DNA of 64,000 bases from Photorhabdus caribbeanensis (lineage in GTDB: Bacteria; Pseudomonadota; Gammaproteobacteria; Enterobacterales; Enterobacteriaceae), in assembly GCF_018448885.1 (NCBI RefSeq), contig NZ_RCWB01000008.1, forward strand, positions 1 to 64,000. The letters are read 5' to 3'. The translations under genes were made by a program, and so were the position numbers. Of this stretch, positions 48,150-59,997 are shown piece by piece (position 1 is the stretch's first letter; every line of letters begins with the position of its first letter). The notes beneath the pieces were generated by a model that searched no databases, had not been told where the DNA came from, and worked only from the letters and a program-made list of their open reading frames with translations.

Positions 48150-48401
48150 ATGGAAAATAATGTAATGAATATTACTGAAAATGAATTTTTATCCTTGATA
48201 AAGAAAATATTTAATGGAAATTTTCGAACAGAGGAGGAAGAATCAGAAGCTATAGATGAATTTGAAAGAATTTCAGAACACCCCTCTGGCGGTGATTTAA
48301 TCTTCTATCCAGAAGATGGCATTGAAGATAGTCCTGAAGGTGTGCTTGAAGTGATAAAGGAATGGAGAACCAAAAACGGCAAACCTGGCTTTAAAAAATA
48401 G
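48150..48401 (+). CDS. colicin E2/E9-type immunity protein
   Basis: 83 residues, acidic, of the colicin/pyocin DNase immunity family: ENEFLSLIKKIFNG, then HPSGGDLIFYPEDGIEDSPE, the conserved exosite helix region. It binds the HNH DNase encoded just before it. GGAGGTG at the end of the DNase gene serves as ribosome site. The strong site contrasts with the weak start of the toxin, so immunity may be made without toxin. Confidence 0.85.
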   Translation: MENNVMNITENEFLSLIKKIFNGNFRTEEEESEAIDEFERISEHPSGGDLIFYPEDGIEDSPEGVLEVIKEWRTKNGKPGFKK

Positions 48402-48414
48402 AGATTGAGTAAGT

Positions 48415-48985
<571 letters not shown>

Positions 48986-49024
48986 ACGTTTTCTGGGATA
49001 TTTTTTTCAGTTTTCTATCTTTAT

Positions 49025-49054
49025 TGGATAGCGGCTAATAAATCGTTATCCATG
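49025..49054 (+). repeat. short linker-like relic before an immunity gene
   Basis: TGGATAGCGGCTAATAAATC and following bases align with the linker relic at 47634 and with the linker inside the effector gene. The copy no longer has an open frame. A near copy is at 50612-50641. Confidence 0.5.
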
Positions 49055-49098
49055 TTTATATGCTAGAGGTCAGATATGAAACAGAGGTTATATAAATA

Positions 49099-49572
49099 AT
49101 GGCGATCAATGTTAATGCATTAATTAATAGTTTGGGTAAAACCTATCAGGAAATTTTTGATGAAGGTCTAATTCCTTATAAGAGTAAACCTAGGGGAGAT
49201 TCTGGTGACGATTATGTGTCGTTAGATATGCAGAAGGAGGGAGTATTTTTGGCTTTTGACCGGAACAGTAAGAAATTAACACATGTTACTCTGACATTGA
49301 TCGATGAAGAACGGCCCCGTTATGTTTATCCAAATCAATTGCCATTCCCTTTGGTTAATCCAATGACGCGTGCATGGGTTAAGGAGCATTTTGGGCAGGC
49401 AATTAAGTCTTTTCCACCATGTAAGGTGTTTAACTGTCAATATGGTTGGAAAGACCTCTACCTTTACAATGTATCTGAATCTGAGGAAAAGATTTATATA
49501 CAATTATCCCATGATTTGCTTGAACAAGTTGAGACAATAACTTTCCTTCGTGCTGAAAGTGTGACATGGTAG
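49099..49572 (+). CDS. divergent immunity-like protein
   Basis: 157 residues. The front (LINSLGKTYQEIFDEGLIPY) and the LPFPLVNPMTRAWVKEHFG segment keep the plan of the array family, but the rest differs (SGDDYVSLDMQKEGVFLAFD). It is probably a separate subfamily with another toxin as target. The truncated gene at 50668 is its close copy. Start supported by AGAGG with the same spacing as the neighbours. Confidence 0.55.
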   Translation: MAINVNALINSLGKTYQEIFDEGLIPYKSKPRGDSGDDYVSLDMQKEGVFLAFDRNSKKLTHVTLTLIDEERPRYVYPNQLPFPLVNPMTRAWVKEHFGQAIKSFPPCKVFNCQYGWKDLYLYNVSESEEKIYIQLSHDLLEQVETITFLRAESVTW

Positions 49573-49657
49573 AGATATCTCAAAGGCGGAATAAGCAGAA
49601 GTGATATAAGGTATTGGAAGAACTACACTGATTGCATGAAGAATAAGGGTAGTAATA

Positions 49658-50110
49658 GTGAATAATATTACGAAATTAGTTAAATATCTTGGAAAAACCG
49701 CGGAAACGTTAGTTGAGGATGGTGAGATATCTAAAGGAATATTTAAATTTCATTTTGAAGGGGATGAGTCGTTCAATTGCGAGCCTGAAAAAGGAATTAC
49801 ATTAGTTTTTGATTCTAAATCTAGGCAATTGAATTCAGTCCAGATAACTCTAATTGATATACATGGTGAGCATGATGAATATAATGGTAGTTTGCCTTAT
49901 CCATTTTTACCTTTAATGGATAAGGAAACGATAAGAGCTGAATATGGAGAACCTACGGAGTCAAAAGATATGATAGAAGCACCGGTTATAGGTGTTATTG
50001 GTGGATACGATGCTTATATAAATCGTATAAAATCTTATCCAAACGTAGAAGTCATTTTTATTTATGATGCTTATTATCGAGTGAGAGCACTTACTTTCAA
50101 CACTATCTGA
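49658..50110 (+). CDS. DUF6392-like immunity paralogue
   Basis: 150 residues: [68 protein letters not shown]. The start codon is GTG. It is 13 bases before the next paralogue, so the two may be co-transcribed. No toxin is linked. Confidence 0.62.
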   Translation: MNNITKLVKYLGKTAETLVEDGEISKGIFKFHFEGDESFNCEPEKGITLVFDSKSRQLNSVQITLIDIHGEHDEYNGSLPYPFLPLMDKETIRAEYGEPTESKDMIEAPVIGVIGGYDAYINRIKSYPNVEVIFIYDAYYRVRALTFNTI

Positions 50111-50123
50111 AAAAGGGGGAATA

Positions 50124-50582
50124 ATGGCAGATATTATGACGATGATTAAAAGTTTAGGACAAACGGCGGAGCAATTAGTTGAAAGAAAACTTATTTTAGC
50201 CGGAATGTTTGAGTTTTTGTTTGAGAATGCTGATACGTTCAATTGTGGACCTGATACTGGCCTTACATTAGTTTTTAACGCTGATTCAAGAATATTAAAA
50301 TCTGTACAAATTACACTTATTAACGCTTATGAAGGTAGTGGGGAATATAACGGAGAAATACCTTATCCATTTTCACATTCAATGGATAGAACAATTGTTA
50401 GAGCCCTTATGGGGGAACCAGATTCTGCTGGTGGCCCAGAAAAAATCCCTGTTATTGGCATTGTTGGTGGATATGATTCTTATACACATAAGTTGAGTGA
50501 GCAATATCCTAATACAGAAATTCGTTTTCTCTATTTGGCTGATTTACGGGTACATGCATTAATATTTGAACGTTTTGAATAA
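50124..50582 (+). CDS. DUF6392-like immunity paralogue
   Basis: 152 residues, closest by eye to the gene at 48524: [51 protein letters not shown] and [18 protein letters not shown] precedes the ATG. Together with the truncated gene after it, it repeats the two-gene block at 48524-49572. Confidence 0.62.
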   Translation: MADIMTMIKSLGQTAEQLVERKLILAGMFEFLFENADTFNCGPDTGLTLVFNADSRILKSVQITLINAYEGSGEYNGEIPYPFSHSMDRTIVRALMGEPDSAGGPEKIPVIGIVGGYDSYTHKLSEQYPNTEIRFLYLADLRVHALIFERFE

Positions 50583-50611
50583 ATGTCTTCTAGAGTTTTT
50601 TTTACTTTTAT

Positions 50612-50641
50612 TGGATAGTGGTTAATAAACCGTTATCCATG
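50612..50641 (+). repeat. second linker-like relic
   Basis: Near copy of 49025-49054 followed by the same GTTTATAT(A/G)CTAG bases. It marks the other end of the duplicated block. Confidence 0.5.
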
Positions 50642-50667
50642 TTTATATACTAGGGGTTATATAAATA

Positions 50668-50976
50668 ATGACGATAAATATAGAGGCGTTAATAAATAGC
50701 CTAGGTAAATCTTATCAGGAAATTTTTAATGAAGGTCTGATTCCTTATAAGAGTAAGCTTGGAGGAGATTCTGGTGACGATTATGTGTCGTTAGATGTGC
50801 AGAAGGAGGGAGTATTTTTGGCTTTTGACCGGACCAGTAAGAAATTAACACCTGTTACTCTGACATTGATCGATGAAGAACGTCCCGGTTATGTTTATCC
50901 AAATCAATTGCCACTCCCTCGGGTTAATCCAATGACGTGTGCATTCAGTTCCTGCCGATATAAACTCATTTCATAA
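50668..50976 (+). pseudogene. truncated copy of the divergent immunity-like gene
   Basis: The first ~86 codons match the gene at 49099 almost base for base (INSLGKSYQEIFNEGLIPY, YVSLDVQKEGVFLAFDR). After NPMT the match stops and the frame ends FSSCRYKLIS. The C-terminal third is missing, so the product is unlikely to fold normally. The break marks the edge of the duplicated block. Confidence 0.75.
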
Positions 50977-51094
50977 TGTTCCATATATAGGATATTCTCA
51001 CTATTAAAGTCTATAATGTCTTTTTAATAGGACATTAGCATACAAAGTTACGATTGATATATAATGTGCTTATAATTGACCATTATAGATAATA

Positions 51095-51337
51095 ATGGTT
51101 TTAATGTGTCATTTTGGGGTCACAAGAAAAACTGTACTGAATGCTGAAAAAGGTAAAGTCAAATTAGAGATTTTTGTTGCCATTATGGCAGCATTAAACT
51201 TAACCGAACAATTAAATCTTTTTCTTCCTAAACAAAGCATATCTCCTATCCAACTCGCTAAACTTCAGGGAAAAAAACGACAACGAGCATCTGGTCTTAG
51301 AAAAAACGATATTGAAGAGGATACGCTAGAATGGTAA
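51095..51337 (+). pseudogene. hipB-like antitoxin fragment
   Basis: The frame has the second half of an XRE helix-turn-helix (HFGVTRKTVLNAEKGKVKLE), then LNLTEQLNLFLPK and SPIQLAKLQGKKRQRASGLR, the usual tail of HipB-type antitoxins that pair with HipA kinases. The first helix and about 25 residues are missing. Its stop overlaps an ATG (TAATG), the usual hipB-hipA junction, but no full hipA follows. Confidence 0.6.
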
Positions 51338-51492
51338 TGGAAGTTATCAACGTAATTTATAGTGGATTTACATATAATCCATAACTCTATTCCAAAGAAG
51401 CTATTGATAGTTTACTCCGATATTATGAGCGATTAATGAATGCCATTATGTCTAGTCAGGAAAAAGAGAATATCAGTTGTTTTTGTGATTAA
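51337..51492 (+). pseudogene. coding remnant (hipA start and possible NRPS C-domain tail)
   Basis: From the ATG overlapping the hipB fragment the frame reads MEVINVIYSGFTYNP, a TAA at 51382-51384, then in the same frame LYSKEAIDSLLRYYERLMNA and on to a TAA at 51490. The first part is placed like a hipA start. The second part resembles the end of an NRPS condensation domain, where a helix of this kind follows the core. Both readings are tentative. Confidence 0.3.
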
Positions 51493-51784
51493 TGTTTTTT
51501 TAGATGCGGATTTATATTAATAGCAGGCAAATAGTTAATGAGTAAATAGAATATTCCTATTATCTGTTTAAATGGTTATTAATTTTGGTGTGATTTTTAT
51601 ATTGCTCATCTATTAAAAAAACCTTCATATTTTCTCACTGTTTTTGATAATAAAATCAAACAACATAGCTAATGATTTTCGATGCCCATATGCTAACATG
51701 ATTAGAAATTTGTTATTTTGAAATTACGGACATCATAAATAATCACTTAATAAACAATTTGATATGATATTTTCAAGGAGATAT
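51493..51784. other. intergenic region before the NRPS operon
   Basis: About 290 AT-rich bases with no coding frame. It should contain the promoter of the NRPS genes; AAGGAG at 51775-51780 is the ribosome site of the first one. I could not single out a promoter with confidence. Confidence 0.5.
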
Positions 51785-54700
51785 ATGAAAAATGCAGTGC
51801 AAATTGTGAATGAGGCTTTAAATCAAGGAATTACTCTATTTGTTGCTGATAATCGATTACAATACGAAACTAGCCGTGATAGTATTCCAACGGAATTATT
51901 CAATGAATGGAAAAACTATAAACAAGAGTTGATTAACTTCCTGAGCCAGATCGATGCAGAAGAAGAAATTCAAACATATCAATTACAGAATATCCAACGT
52001 GATGGCAATGCAGAACATTATCCACTCTCATTTGCTCAGCAACGCTTGTGGTTTATCGATCAACTTACCGAAGGTAGTCCCCAATATAATTGCCCTGGAT
52101 ATTTGAGATTACGGGAACAACTGAATTTCGACGCTTTCAAGGCTGCGGTAAAAACGTTGCTTGAGCGTCATGAGGCGTTACGTACCCATATTAAAATTAT
52201 TGATAATGAGCCACGGCAAGTCATAACACATTCCTATGATTTACCCATTACACTCCATGATCTGACTGCATTCTCTGAAACTGAGCAAGAATCTCAAGTC
52301 AAAAGATTCAGTAAAGAAGAAGATAACTTGGTTTTTAACCTCAGTACTGATTTGATGTTGCGTATTCGCCTGATCAAGCTGGCGGAAAATGATTATGTGA
52401 TTATTTATACCATTCACCATATTGCCTGTGATAGTTGGTCAATAGAAATCTTCATCAATGAGCTTATCACCTTATATCGCGCGTATCATCAAGGAGAAAT
52501 AGCCCCATTACCGCCACTTAAAATCCAATATACCGATTATGCTCAATGGCAACGAAATTGGCTGCAAGGCGATATTCTGAAAAAACAACTGGATTATTGG
52601 CAAACCCAGTTATCAGGTATTTCTCCACTTCACCGTCTTCCACTGGATAACCCACGACCAGAGAAACAGAGTTTTGAGGGGCAGCTTAATGAGCAACGTA
52701 TTTCAAAGGATTTAACACAAGAAATAAGAGCCTTATGCCACCAACATGAAGTCACATTATTCATGTTTCTGGAGACAGCCTTCGCCGTATTGTTGAGTCG
52801 CTACAGTAATGAAAAAGACATTTTGGTCGGAACACCACTTGCAGGGAGAAGACACCATGATATTGAGCCTTTGATGGGTTTCTTTGTTAATTCTCTGGTG
52901 ATCAGAACGGATTTATCCGGCCAGCCCACTTTCAGTGAATTATTAAAGCAGAATAGTCGCACTATCCTGGATGCTTATGCACATCAAGATCTGCCATTTC
53001 AAATGCTGGTGGAAAAACTGAGTCCGGGACGAAACTTAAATTATAACCCGATATTCCAAATCGCGTTTACTCTGGAGAATACTCAGTGTGATATGGCACT
53101 GGTGCGGGATAATAATATTGAGTTTGAAGAGCGTCTGCTTTTGAAAGTCCGATTTGATTTGGAAATTCATATTTATGAAGAAGAGGAGGGAGGATTATCC
53201 CTGTTATGGGTTTATGACAGCAGCTTGTTCAACAAGATTACTATTGAAAGATTACTCGCCAATTATGAAACCTTGCTTGCTAATATTGTTAATATAATGA
53301 AGCCATGTATTGGTTCCGATCTAATACACAGGGAACCTTCTGTCCATGATATTCCACTATTAGCAGAGGCTGAAATACACACTTTATTACATGAATGGAA
53401 TGGCCCACAGAATCATAGCCAGCATGGCGGCTGTTTTCATGAACTGTTTGAGGAACAAGCTGTCCGACATCCTGAAAAAACAGCCGTTATTTTTGACGGC
53501 AATTCATTAAGTTATCAGGAGTTAAATAAACAAGCTAACCAACTCGCTCACTACTTGATAGAACAAAAGATCAAACCAGAAACATTGGTCGCGCTCTGTA
53601 TTCCACGTTCAATACGCGCTGTAGTCGCGCTACTGGGGATTATTAAAGCAGGGGGAGCTTATTTGCCGTTAGATCCCAGTTATCCGAAACCTCGTCTTCA
53701 ATATATGTTAGAACACAGCGAAGCTGAGTTTATTCTGACCGAAACAGATCTGATAGAAAAACTCCCAATTAGCCAGCAGAAAGTCGTCTGTTTGGATACG
53801 GAGATAATGCAATCACAATTGCAGCGCATGCCTGCGGACAATATCGCTGAACGTCCATTCCCACTAACGGAAAATAATCTGGCTTACGTCATTTATACCT
53901 CTGGTTCTACGGGTAAACCGAAAGGGGTTATGTTGGAACATAAGGGGTGGGTAAATCTGGCGCTTTCACAGGCGGGTTTATTTGGTGTTGATTCATATAG
54001 CCGGGGATTGCAGTTCGCTTCCTGGAGCTTTGATGCCATGATCTTAGAAATATCTATGACACTGGCGTATGGGGCCGCACTTTATTTAATTTCAGAAACC
54101 CAACAGCATACCCCTGAATATTTGGATGAGTTAGTTGACAAACACCAGATTACCCATGCTGTATTACCACCCGCTTTACTGCCTTATCTGGACTTTAACA
54201 AATGGCGTTCCGTTTCAACCTTGCTTTTAGCGGGGGAAGCTGTACCGCCACAGATCGCTGTTCGTTGGTCACAGAATCGAAAACTGTTTAACGTCTATGG
54301 CCCGACCGAATGTACTGCCATTGTGACTTCGGGCTTATTAACTGATGACAAAATTACGATTGGAAAACCATTGCCCAATACCGTTATCCGTATTCTTGAT
54401 CCATCAGGCAATCTAGTACCTATTGGTGTTGCCGGGGAATTATGTATTGGCGGCATTCAACTGGCACGCGGGTATTTGAATTCCCCTGAAACAAACGCAA
54501 CGAAATTTATGACTGATTTGGCGGATAAATCCCAATCCCAACGTTTATACCGAACGGGAGATTTAGCCCGTTGGTTGTCTGATGGTAGTGTGGAATTTAT
54601 TGACCGGATTGACTCTCAAGTCAAGATTAGAGGATTTAGGATTGAGTTGGGAGAAATCGAAACTGTATTGGTCGGGCATGACGCCTTAAGCAGCGCTGCG

Positions 54701-55291
54701 GTTATTATTTATGGGAACGATAAGAGATTAATTGCCTATGTTTGTCCAACTAAAGACTGGTTGGATAAAAAAGGGCTAAAATTTAATACCAACAACCCTT
54801 CTCAATCCTCCGCTATTCAAACTGAACTTTCAGAGCAACTTGAATCAGCATTGAAAAAACAATTACCAGAATACATGGTTCCAAGCCTTTATATTCCGCT
54901 AGAGCGAATGCCACTCTCGTTAAATAACAAAGTGGACAAAAAAGCGTTGCCTATTCCAAATGAAAATGATTTCCGCCAACAAAATTATGTTGCGCCAAGA
55001 AATGAAGTAGAGAGAAAAATTAGCCAGTTATGGCAAGAAGTATTGGGAGTTAGTCAAGTCAGCATTTATGACAACTTTTTCGTGCTGGGTGGTCACTCTC
55101 TTCAAGCAACCCGTCTTATCAGCTTAATACGCAATGATCTAAACATTGAAATACCGTTGAGCAGTGTCTTTGAGCATCCAACACTTGAGCGATTAGCACG
55201 AATCGCCACGATTCATCAGGTTAAAGAAAAGAGCAAACATCTCCAGGCTGGGCAAGAGACAACACAGGAACTATTGGAAGGCGATATATGA
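51785..55291 (+). CDS. NRPS module: docking-C-A-PCP
   Basis: 1168 residues. Residues 1-55 form a TubC-type docking domain. A condensation domain (about 70-500) has HHIACDSWS, with Ser in place of the usual Gly. The adenylation domain (about 520-1030) has [27 protein letters not shown] and [10 protein letters not shown]. Its pocket residues aligned by eye to GrsA read D-A-L-V-L-A-V-A-I. The carrier domain has [13 protein letters not shown] with the phosphopantetheine Ser. The C-terminal tail ([18 protein letters not shown]) looks like a short docking partner. ATG at 51785 follows AAGGAG; the frame upstream is not needed. It overlaps the next gene by four bases. Confidence 0.9.
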   Translation: MKNAVQIVNEALNQGITLFVADNRLQYETSRDSIPTELFNEWKNYKQELINFLSQIDAEEEIQTYQLQNIQRDGNAEHYPLSFAQQRLWFIDQLTEGSPQYNCPGYLRLREQLNFDAFKAAVKTLLERHEALRTHIKIIDNEPRQVITHSYDLPITLHDLTAFSETEQESQVKRFSKEEDNLVFNLSTDLMLRIRLIKLAENDYVIIYTIHHIACDSWSIEIFINELITLYRAYHQGEIAPLPPLKIQYTDYAQWQRNWLQGDILKKQLDYWQTQLSGISPLHRLPLDNPRPEKQSFEGQLNEQRISKDLTQEIRALCHQHEVTLFMFLETAFAVLLSRYSNEKDILVGTPLAGRRHHDIEPLMGFFVNSLVIRTDLSGQPTFSELLKQNSRTILDAYAHQDLPFQMLVEKLSPGRNLNYNPIFQIAFTLENTQCDMALVRDNNIEFEERLLLKVRFDLEIHIYEEEEGGLSLLWVYDSSLFNKITIERLLANYETLLANIVNIMKPCIGSDLIHREPSVHDIPLLAEAEIHTLLHEWNGPQNHSQHGGCFHELFEEQAVRHPEKTAVIFDGNSLSYQELNKQANQLAHYLIEQKIKPETLVALCIPRSIRAVVALLGIIKAGGAYLPLDPSYPKPRLQYMLEHSEAEFILTETDLIEKLPISQQKVVCLDTEIMQSQLQRMPADNIAERPFPLTENNLAYVIYTSGSTGKPKGVMLEHKGWVNLALSQAGLFGVDSYSRGLQFASWSFDAMILEISMTLAYGAALYLISETQQHTPEYLDELVDKHQITHAVLPPALLPYLDFNKWRSVSTLLLAGEAVPPQIAVRWSQNRKLFNVYGPTECTAIVTSGLLTDDKITIGKPLPNTVIRILDPSGNLVPIGVAGELCIGGIQLARGYLNSPETNATKFMTDLADKSQSQRLYRTGDLARWLSDGSVEFIDRIDSQVKIRGFRIELGEIETVLVGHDALSSAAVIIYGNDKRLIAYVCPTKDWLDKKGLKFNTNNPSQSSAIQTELSEQLESALKKQLPEYMVPSLYIPLERMPLSLNNKVDKKALPIPNENDFRQQNYVAPRNEVERKISQLWQEVLGVSQVSIYDNFFVLGGHSLQATRLISLIRNDLNIEIPLSSVFEHPTLERLARIATIHQVKEKSKHLQAGQETTQELLEGDI

Positions 55292-58200
55292 AAAATGCAG
55301 CACAAATTATCAATGAGGCTTTAAATCAAGGGATTACTCTGTTTGTGATTGATAACAAACTGAAATATAAAACCAGCCGAGACAGCATTCCTCCGGAACT
55401 GCTCAGTGAATGGAAACAATATAAACAAGAATTAATTGATTTCTTGAAGCAAATCGACTCAGAAGAGGATTCGGACACTCACCGACTGCAAGGTATTCCG
55501 CGTTATGAGCGTGCGGAACATTACCCGCTTTCATTTGCTCAACAGCGTTTGTGGTTAATCGATCAACTCACCGAAGGCAGTCCGCAATATAACTGCACCG
55601 GTGATTTCAGGTTGAGAGAGTCGCTTAATCTCAACGCTTTTGAGGCGGCTATAGCAACATTACTTGAACGCCATGAATCGCTGCGTACTTATTTCAAAAT
55701 TATTGATAATGAGCCTCGGCAGGTTGTCGCAACTTCCTATGATTTGCCGATTACCATCCATGATCTGTCCACACTTGCAGAATTTGAGCAGCAACAACAG
55801 CTTAAACAACTCGGCGAGCAAGAGTGGAAACAAGCTGTTAATCTCAGCACTGACCTGATGCTGCGTATTCGGTTGCTAAAATTAGCAGATGATGATTATT
55901 TCATTCTCTATACGATTCATCATATCGCCTGTGATGGCTGGTCGTTGGCAATCTTTATCAGTGAGTTGCTGACATTATATCGTGCTTATTGCCAGGGCGA
56001 GGGTAATCCTCTGCCGCCATTACCCGTTCAATATACCGATTATTCCCAATGGCAACGGGAGTGGCTGCAAGGGGATATTCTGGAAAAACAATTGGATTAC
56101 TGGCAAAACCAATTATCAGGTATTTCTCCACTTCACCGTTTTCCACTGGATAATCCACGGCCAGAAAAACAAAATTTTGAAGGGAATGTTCATCCACAAC
56201 GTATTTCAAAAGTGTTGACTCAAGAAATACGAGCACTGTGCGCCAAACATGAAGTGACGTTATTTATGTTTCTGGAAACGGCTTTTGCTGTGTTGTTGAG
56301 TCGTTACAGTAGTGAAAAAGATATTCTGGTTGGTATGCCGCTTGCCGGACGAAGGCACCGTGATACTGAGTCTTTGATTGGATTTTTCGTCAATTCACTG
56401 GTGATAAGAACGGATTTATCCGGTCAGCCTACATTCAGTGAACTATTGAAACAAAATAGCCGCACAATCCTGGATGCTTATGCACATCAAGACCTGCCTT
56501 TTGAGATGCTGGTGGAGAAAATCAGTCCAGAACGAAATTTAAATTATAATCCTATTTTCCAGATCATGTTTGCAGTACAGAATAATCAACGGGATACAAC
56601 GCTGGAGCAGGATAGTATTGTTACATCTAAAGAACGTTCCCTTTTGACCACCCGATTTGATTTGGAAGTCCATATCTATGAAGAAGACGAAGGTGAGTTA
56701 TCCATTGGATGGATCTCTGATACCAGCCTGTTCAGAAATGCGACCATTAATAGATTAATCGCCAATTACGGAATTTTGCTGACCAATATTGTTGATGTGA
56801 TGAAGCATCATGCTGGTATTAGCGAGCCGTCCGTTCATGACCTTCCATTATTGGCCGATGCTGAACGGAATACCTTACTGCATGAATGGAGTGGGCCACA
56901 AATTCCTTATCCGACCGGGAAATGTTTCCATGAACTCTTCGAAGATCGGGTATCACAATACCCTGAAAAAAATGCACTGATTTTTGGCGACGATACCCTG
57001 AGTTATCAGTCATTAAATGAACAAGCTAACCAATTGGCTCATTATCTGCTTGGACAGGGGATCGTACCGGACACGTTGGTTGCACTTTGCATACCAAGGT
57101 CATTACAAGCTGTTGTGGCATTATTGGGTATTCTTAAAGCGGGTGGCGCTTATGTACCGTTAGACCCCAGTTATCCGAAAGCCCGCCTCCAATATATGTT
57201 GGATCACAGTGAAGTCGAATTCATCCTGACCGAAACTCACCTGGTTGAAAAACTGCCAATCAGCCAGCAGAAAGTGATTTGTCTGGACACAGAGATAGTC
57301 CAGTCTCAGCTACAACATATGCCTACGGATAATATTACTGAGCGCCCACTTCCGCTCACAGAAAATCATCTGGCTTATGTGATTTATACTTCCGGCTCTA
57401 CCGGTAAACCGAAAGGGGCGATGCTGGAACATAGAGGGTGGGTCAATCTGGCATGCTCGCAAGTAGATTTATTTGGCATTGACTCCCATTGCCGGGCGTT
57501 GCAGTTTGCCTCCTGGAGTTTTGACGCCATGATCTTAGAGATGTCTATGACATTGGCCTATGGCGCAACACTCTATTTGATTTCCGAAACCCAACGGCGT
57601 TCCCCAGAATTGCTGGATGAAGTGGTTGAAAAATATCAGATAACTCATGCTGTGTTACCACCCGTGCTGCTTCCACATCTGAATTTTAACAAATGGCGTT
57701 CTGTCTCAACTTTGCTTTTGGCGGGTGAAGCAGTACCACCGCAGATTGCTGTTCGTTGGTTACAGAATCGAAAGCTGTTTAACGTATATGGCCCGACAGA
57801 ATGTACATCCATTGTCACCACAGCGTTACTTACTGACGAGAAGATTACGATTGGAAAACCGTTGCCTAACGTTGTGATGCGTATTCTTGATCAGGAAGGT
57901 AATTTGGCTCCGATGGGCGTTATCGGGGAACTGTATATTGGCGGCGTTCAGTTAGCACGCGGTTATCGAAACTCACCGGAAATCACAGCAAGGCAATTTA
58001 TCCGAGATCCATTCAGTTCACATGTAACGGATGGCAGGGAAAACAGGCTTTATCGAACGGGAGATTTAGTGCGCTGGACGCCGGATGGTCAGTTGGAATT
58101 TATCGGCCGTGTTGACTCTCAGGTTAAGATCCGTAGTCACCGTATAGAATTGGGTGAAATCGAGACAGTTTTGTCCGGGCATGATGCTTTAAGTAGTGCT

Positions 58201-59997
58201 GTTGTGATCGCTTATGGTCAAGATGAAGATAAAAAACTCATTGCGTATGTCTGCCCAAGTACAGAGTGGCTAGGTGAAAAAGCGGTTGAATTTAACGCAA
58301 GCAGCGTTGAGAACTGGACAGAAATTTTTGATGAGCAGTACCGTCGACCCACAACGGATAGTACACAAAAAGAGAGTGTTCAGAAAGGTGATGCAGTCGT
58401 ATCAGACAGTGATTTCGGCGGTTGGATGAACAGTTATACTGAACAGCCGATTGCCCTTGAGCAAATGGAGGAATGGTTAGCAGGGATCATGCACAGGATT
58501 AAAGCCCTGCATCCCCATCGCTTACTGGAAATCGGTTGTGGTACCGGATTATTGTTGTATCGCTATGCTGAACGGTGCGAATCAGTGGTGGCTACCGATG
58601 TTTCGGCTGAGGTTTTAAATCGTCATCAGCCTATTCTGCAACAACGTGGCTGGTCACATGTGCAGCTCAGAAGAGGAGATGCACTCAACTTAGGAACATT
58701 GAGTGTTGATGAATTTGATACCGTCGTGATTAACTCTGTGGTCCAATATTTCCCCAATGTTCAATATCTGGAAAAAGTGCTTGAACAGTTAATACCGGCG
58801 GTTGAAGCGGGTGGGAAAATTTTGCTCGGAGATATCCGCAATTTAGATCTATTAACCGCCCATGCTACAGCGATAGAGCAAAGTCATCTTAACGGGCAGC
58901 GTATTCAGGTAGGGGCGCTGGCGAACCGTATTCAGCGGCGTTTACAACAAGAACCCGAGTTTTTACTCAGTCCGACTTATTTTGCCCAATTACCGGAGCG
59001 TTACCCTGAAATTGGCCGGGTTGATATTCTGGTTAAACGTGGCATCGGCGACAATGAGATGTTGCGTTATCGTTACGATGTCATATTGCATAAAAGAGAT
59101 GAAAAGACCAAATCTTGTCATGAATTACTGTTAAATTGGCATAATTTCGATTCTTTTGAAAGTCTGCGTAATTTATTACAGATGGGCGCAGAGGATATAT
59201 TAGGTGTTTCAGGTATCCCCAACGCCAGAATTAAAGATGACCTCACTTTGGCAGAAGGATTGCGTCACTGGTCGGCCAATCAGATGATAACGCCACCAGA
59301 AAATGCCGGCAGTTTCTCCCCACAGGCATTACAACAGGTTCAGGAATTCGAATCCTTACTGCAATATGCTGAACAATGTGGTTATCAATGCGGCGTCACG
59401 TGGTCACAACAGCAACCTGATTTGCTGGATGTGATTTTTAGTCGTGGAGAATTACCACCGGTACAAGCCCGTACTGACTATAATCAAACCCATTTAGCTA
59501 ATTATCCGCAAATTTCGGCCATTAGCGGAGAACTTTCAGAATTACTCGAATCCGCACTGAAACAACAATTGCCAGAATATATGGTTCCAGGTCTCTATAT
59601 TCCTTTGGAACGAATGCCACTCACGTTAAATAATAAAGTGGATAAAAAAGCGTTACCGATCCCAAATGAAGACGATTTACGCCGACAAAACTATGTGGCG
59701 CCAAGAAATGAAATAGAAATTAAGATCGGTCAATTATGGAAGCGGTTATTGAATGTCAGCCAAGTCGGCATCTATGATAATTTCTTCACCTTGGGTGGAC
59801 ATTCACTGCAAGCAACCCGCCTTATTAGTTCAATACGTAACGAATTAGAAATAGAAGTTCCGTTGAGAAGTGTTTTTGAACACCCGACGCTTGAGCAGCT
59901 ATCACAGGTTGTCACTATTCATCTTATCAAAGAAAAAAGAAAACATTTCCAGGCTGGGAAAGAGACAGCGCAAGAACTATTGAAGGGTGAAATATGA
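55288..59997 (+). CDS. NRPS module with N-methyltransferase: docking-C-A(MT)-PCP
   Basis: 1569 residues. The order is TubC-type docking domain (1-55), condensation domain with HHIACDGWS, adenylation domain, carrier domain ([12 protein letters not shown]) and the same short C-terminal tail as the first protein. Between adenylation motifs A8 ([16 protein letters not shown]) and A10 ([10 protein letters not shown]) sits a methyltransferase of about 300 residues with the SAM loop [15 protein letters not shown] near 1079, the usual site of N-methylating inserts. Pocket residues by eye: D-A-L-V-L-A-V-S-I. Methylation of the bound amino acid is therefore expected. DNA similarity to both neighbours is high. 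Confidence 0.92.
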   Translation: MKNAAQIINEALNQGITLFVIDNKLKYKTSRDSIPPELLSEWKQYKQELIDFLKQIDSEEDSDTHRLQGIPRYERAEHYPLSFAQQRLWLIDQLTEGSPQYNCTGDFRLRESLNLNAFEAAIATLLERHESLRTYFKIIDNEPRQVVATSYDLPITIHDLSTLAEFEQQQQLKQLGEQEWKQAVNLSTDLMLRIRLLKLADDDYFILYTIHHIACDGWSLAIFISELLTLYRAYCQGEGNPLPPLPVQYTDYSQWQREWLQGDILEKQLDYWQNQLSGISPLHRFPLDNPRPEKQNFEGNVHPQRISKVLTQEIRALCAKHEVTLFMFLETAFAVLLSRYSSEKDILVGMPLAGRRHRDTESLIGFFVNSLVIRTDLSGQPTFSELLKQNSRTILDAYAHQDLPFEMLVEKISPERNLNYNPIFQIMFAVQNNQRDTTLEQDSIVTSKERSLLTTRFDLEVHIYEEDEGELSIGWISDTSLFRNATINRLIANYGILLTNIVDVMKHHAGISEPSVHDLPLLADAERNTLLHEWSGPQIPYPTGKCFHELFEDRVSQYPEKNALIFGDDTLSYQSLNEQANQLAHYLLGQGIVPDTLVALCIPRSLQAVVALLGILKAGGAYVPLDPSYPKARLQYMLDHSEVEFILTETHLVEKLPISQQKVICLDTEIVQSQLQHMPTDNITERPLPLTENHLAYVIYTSGSTGKPKGAMLEHRGWVNLACSQVDLFGIDSHCRALQFASWSFDAMILEMSMTLAYGATLYLISETQRRSPELLDEVVEKYQITHAVLPPVLLPHLNFNKWRSVSTLLLAGEAVPPQIAVRWLQNRKLFNVYGPTECTSIVTTALLTDEKITIGKPLPNVVMRILDQEGNLAPMGVIGELYIGGVQLARGYRNSPEITARQFIRDPFSSHVTDGRENRLYRTGDLVRWTPDGQLEFIGRVDSQVKIRSHRIELGEIETVLSGHDALSSAVVIAYGQDEDKKLIAYVCPSTEWLGEKAVEFNASSVENWTEIFDEQYRRPTTDSTQKESVQKGDAVVSDSDFGGWMNSYTEQPIALEQMEEWLAGIMHRIKALHPHRLLEIGCGTGLLLYRYAERCESVVATDVSAEVLNRHQPILQQRGWSHVQLRRGDALNLGTLSVDEFDTVVINSVVQYFPNVQYLEKVLEQLIPAVEAGGKILLGDIRNLDLLTAHATAIEQSHLNGQRIQVGALANRIQRRLQQEPEFLLSPTYFAQLPERYPEIGRVDILVKRGIGDNEMLRYRYDVILHKRDEKTKSCHELLLNWHNFDSFESLRNLLQMGAEDILGVSGIPNARIKDDLTLAEGLRHWSANQMITPPENAGSFSPQALQQVQEFESLLQYAEQCGYQCGVTWSQQQPDLLDVIFSRGELPPVQARTDYNQTHLANYPQISAISGELSELLESALKQQLPEYMVPGLYIPLERMPLTLNNKVDKKALPIPNEDDLRRQNYVAPRNEIEIKIGQLWKRLLNVSQVGIYDNFFTLGGHSLQATRLISSIRNELEIEVPLRSVFEHPTLEQLSQVVTIHLIKEKRKHFQAGKETAQELLKGEI

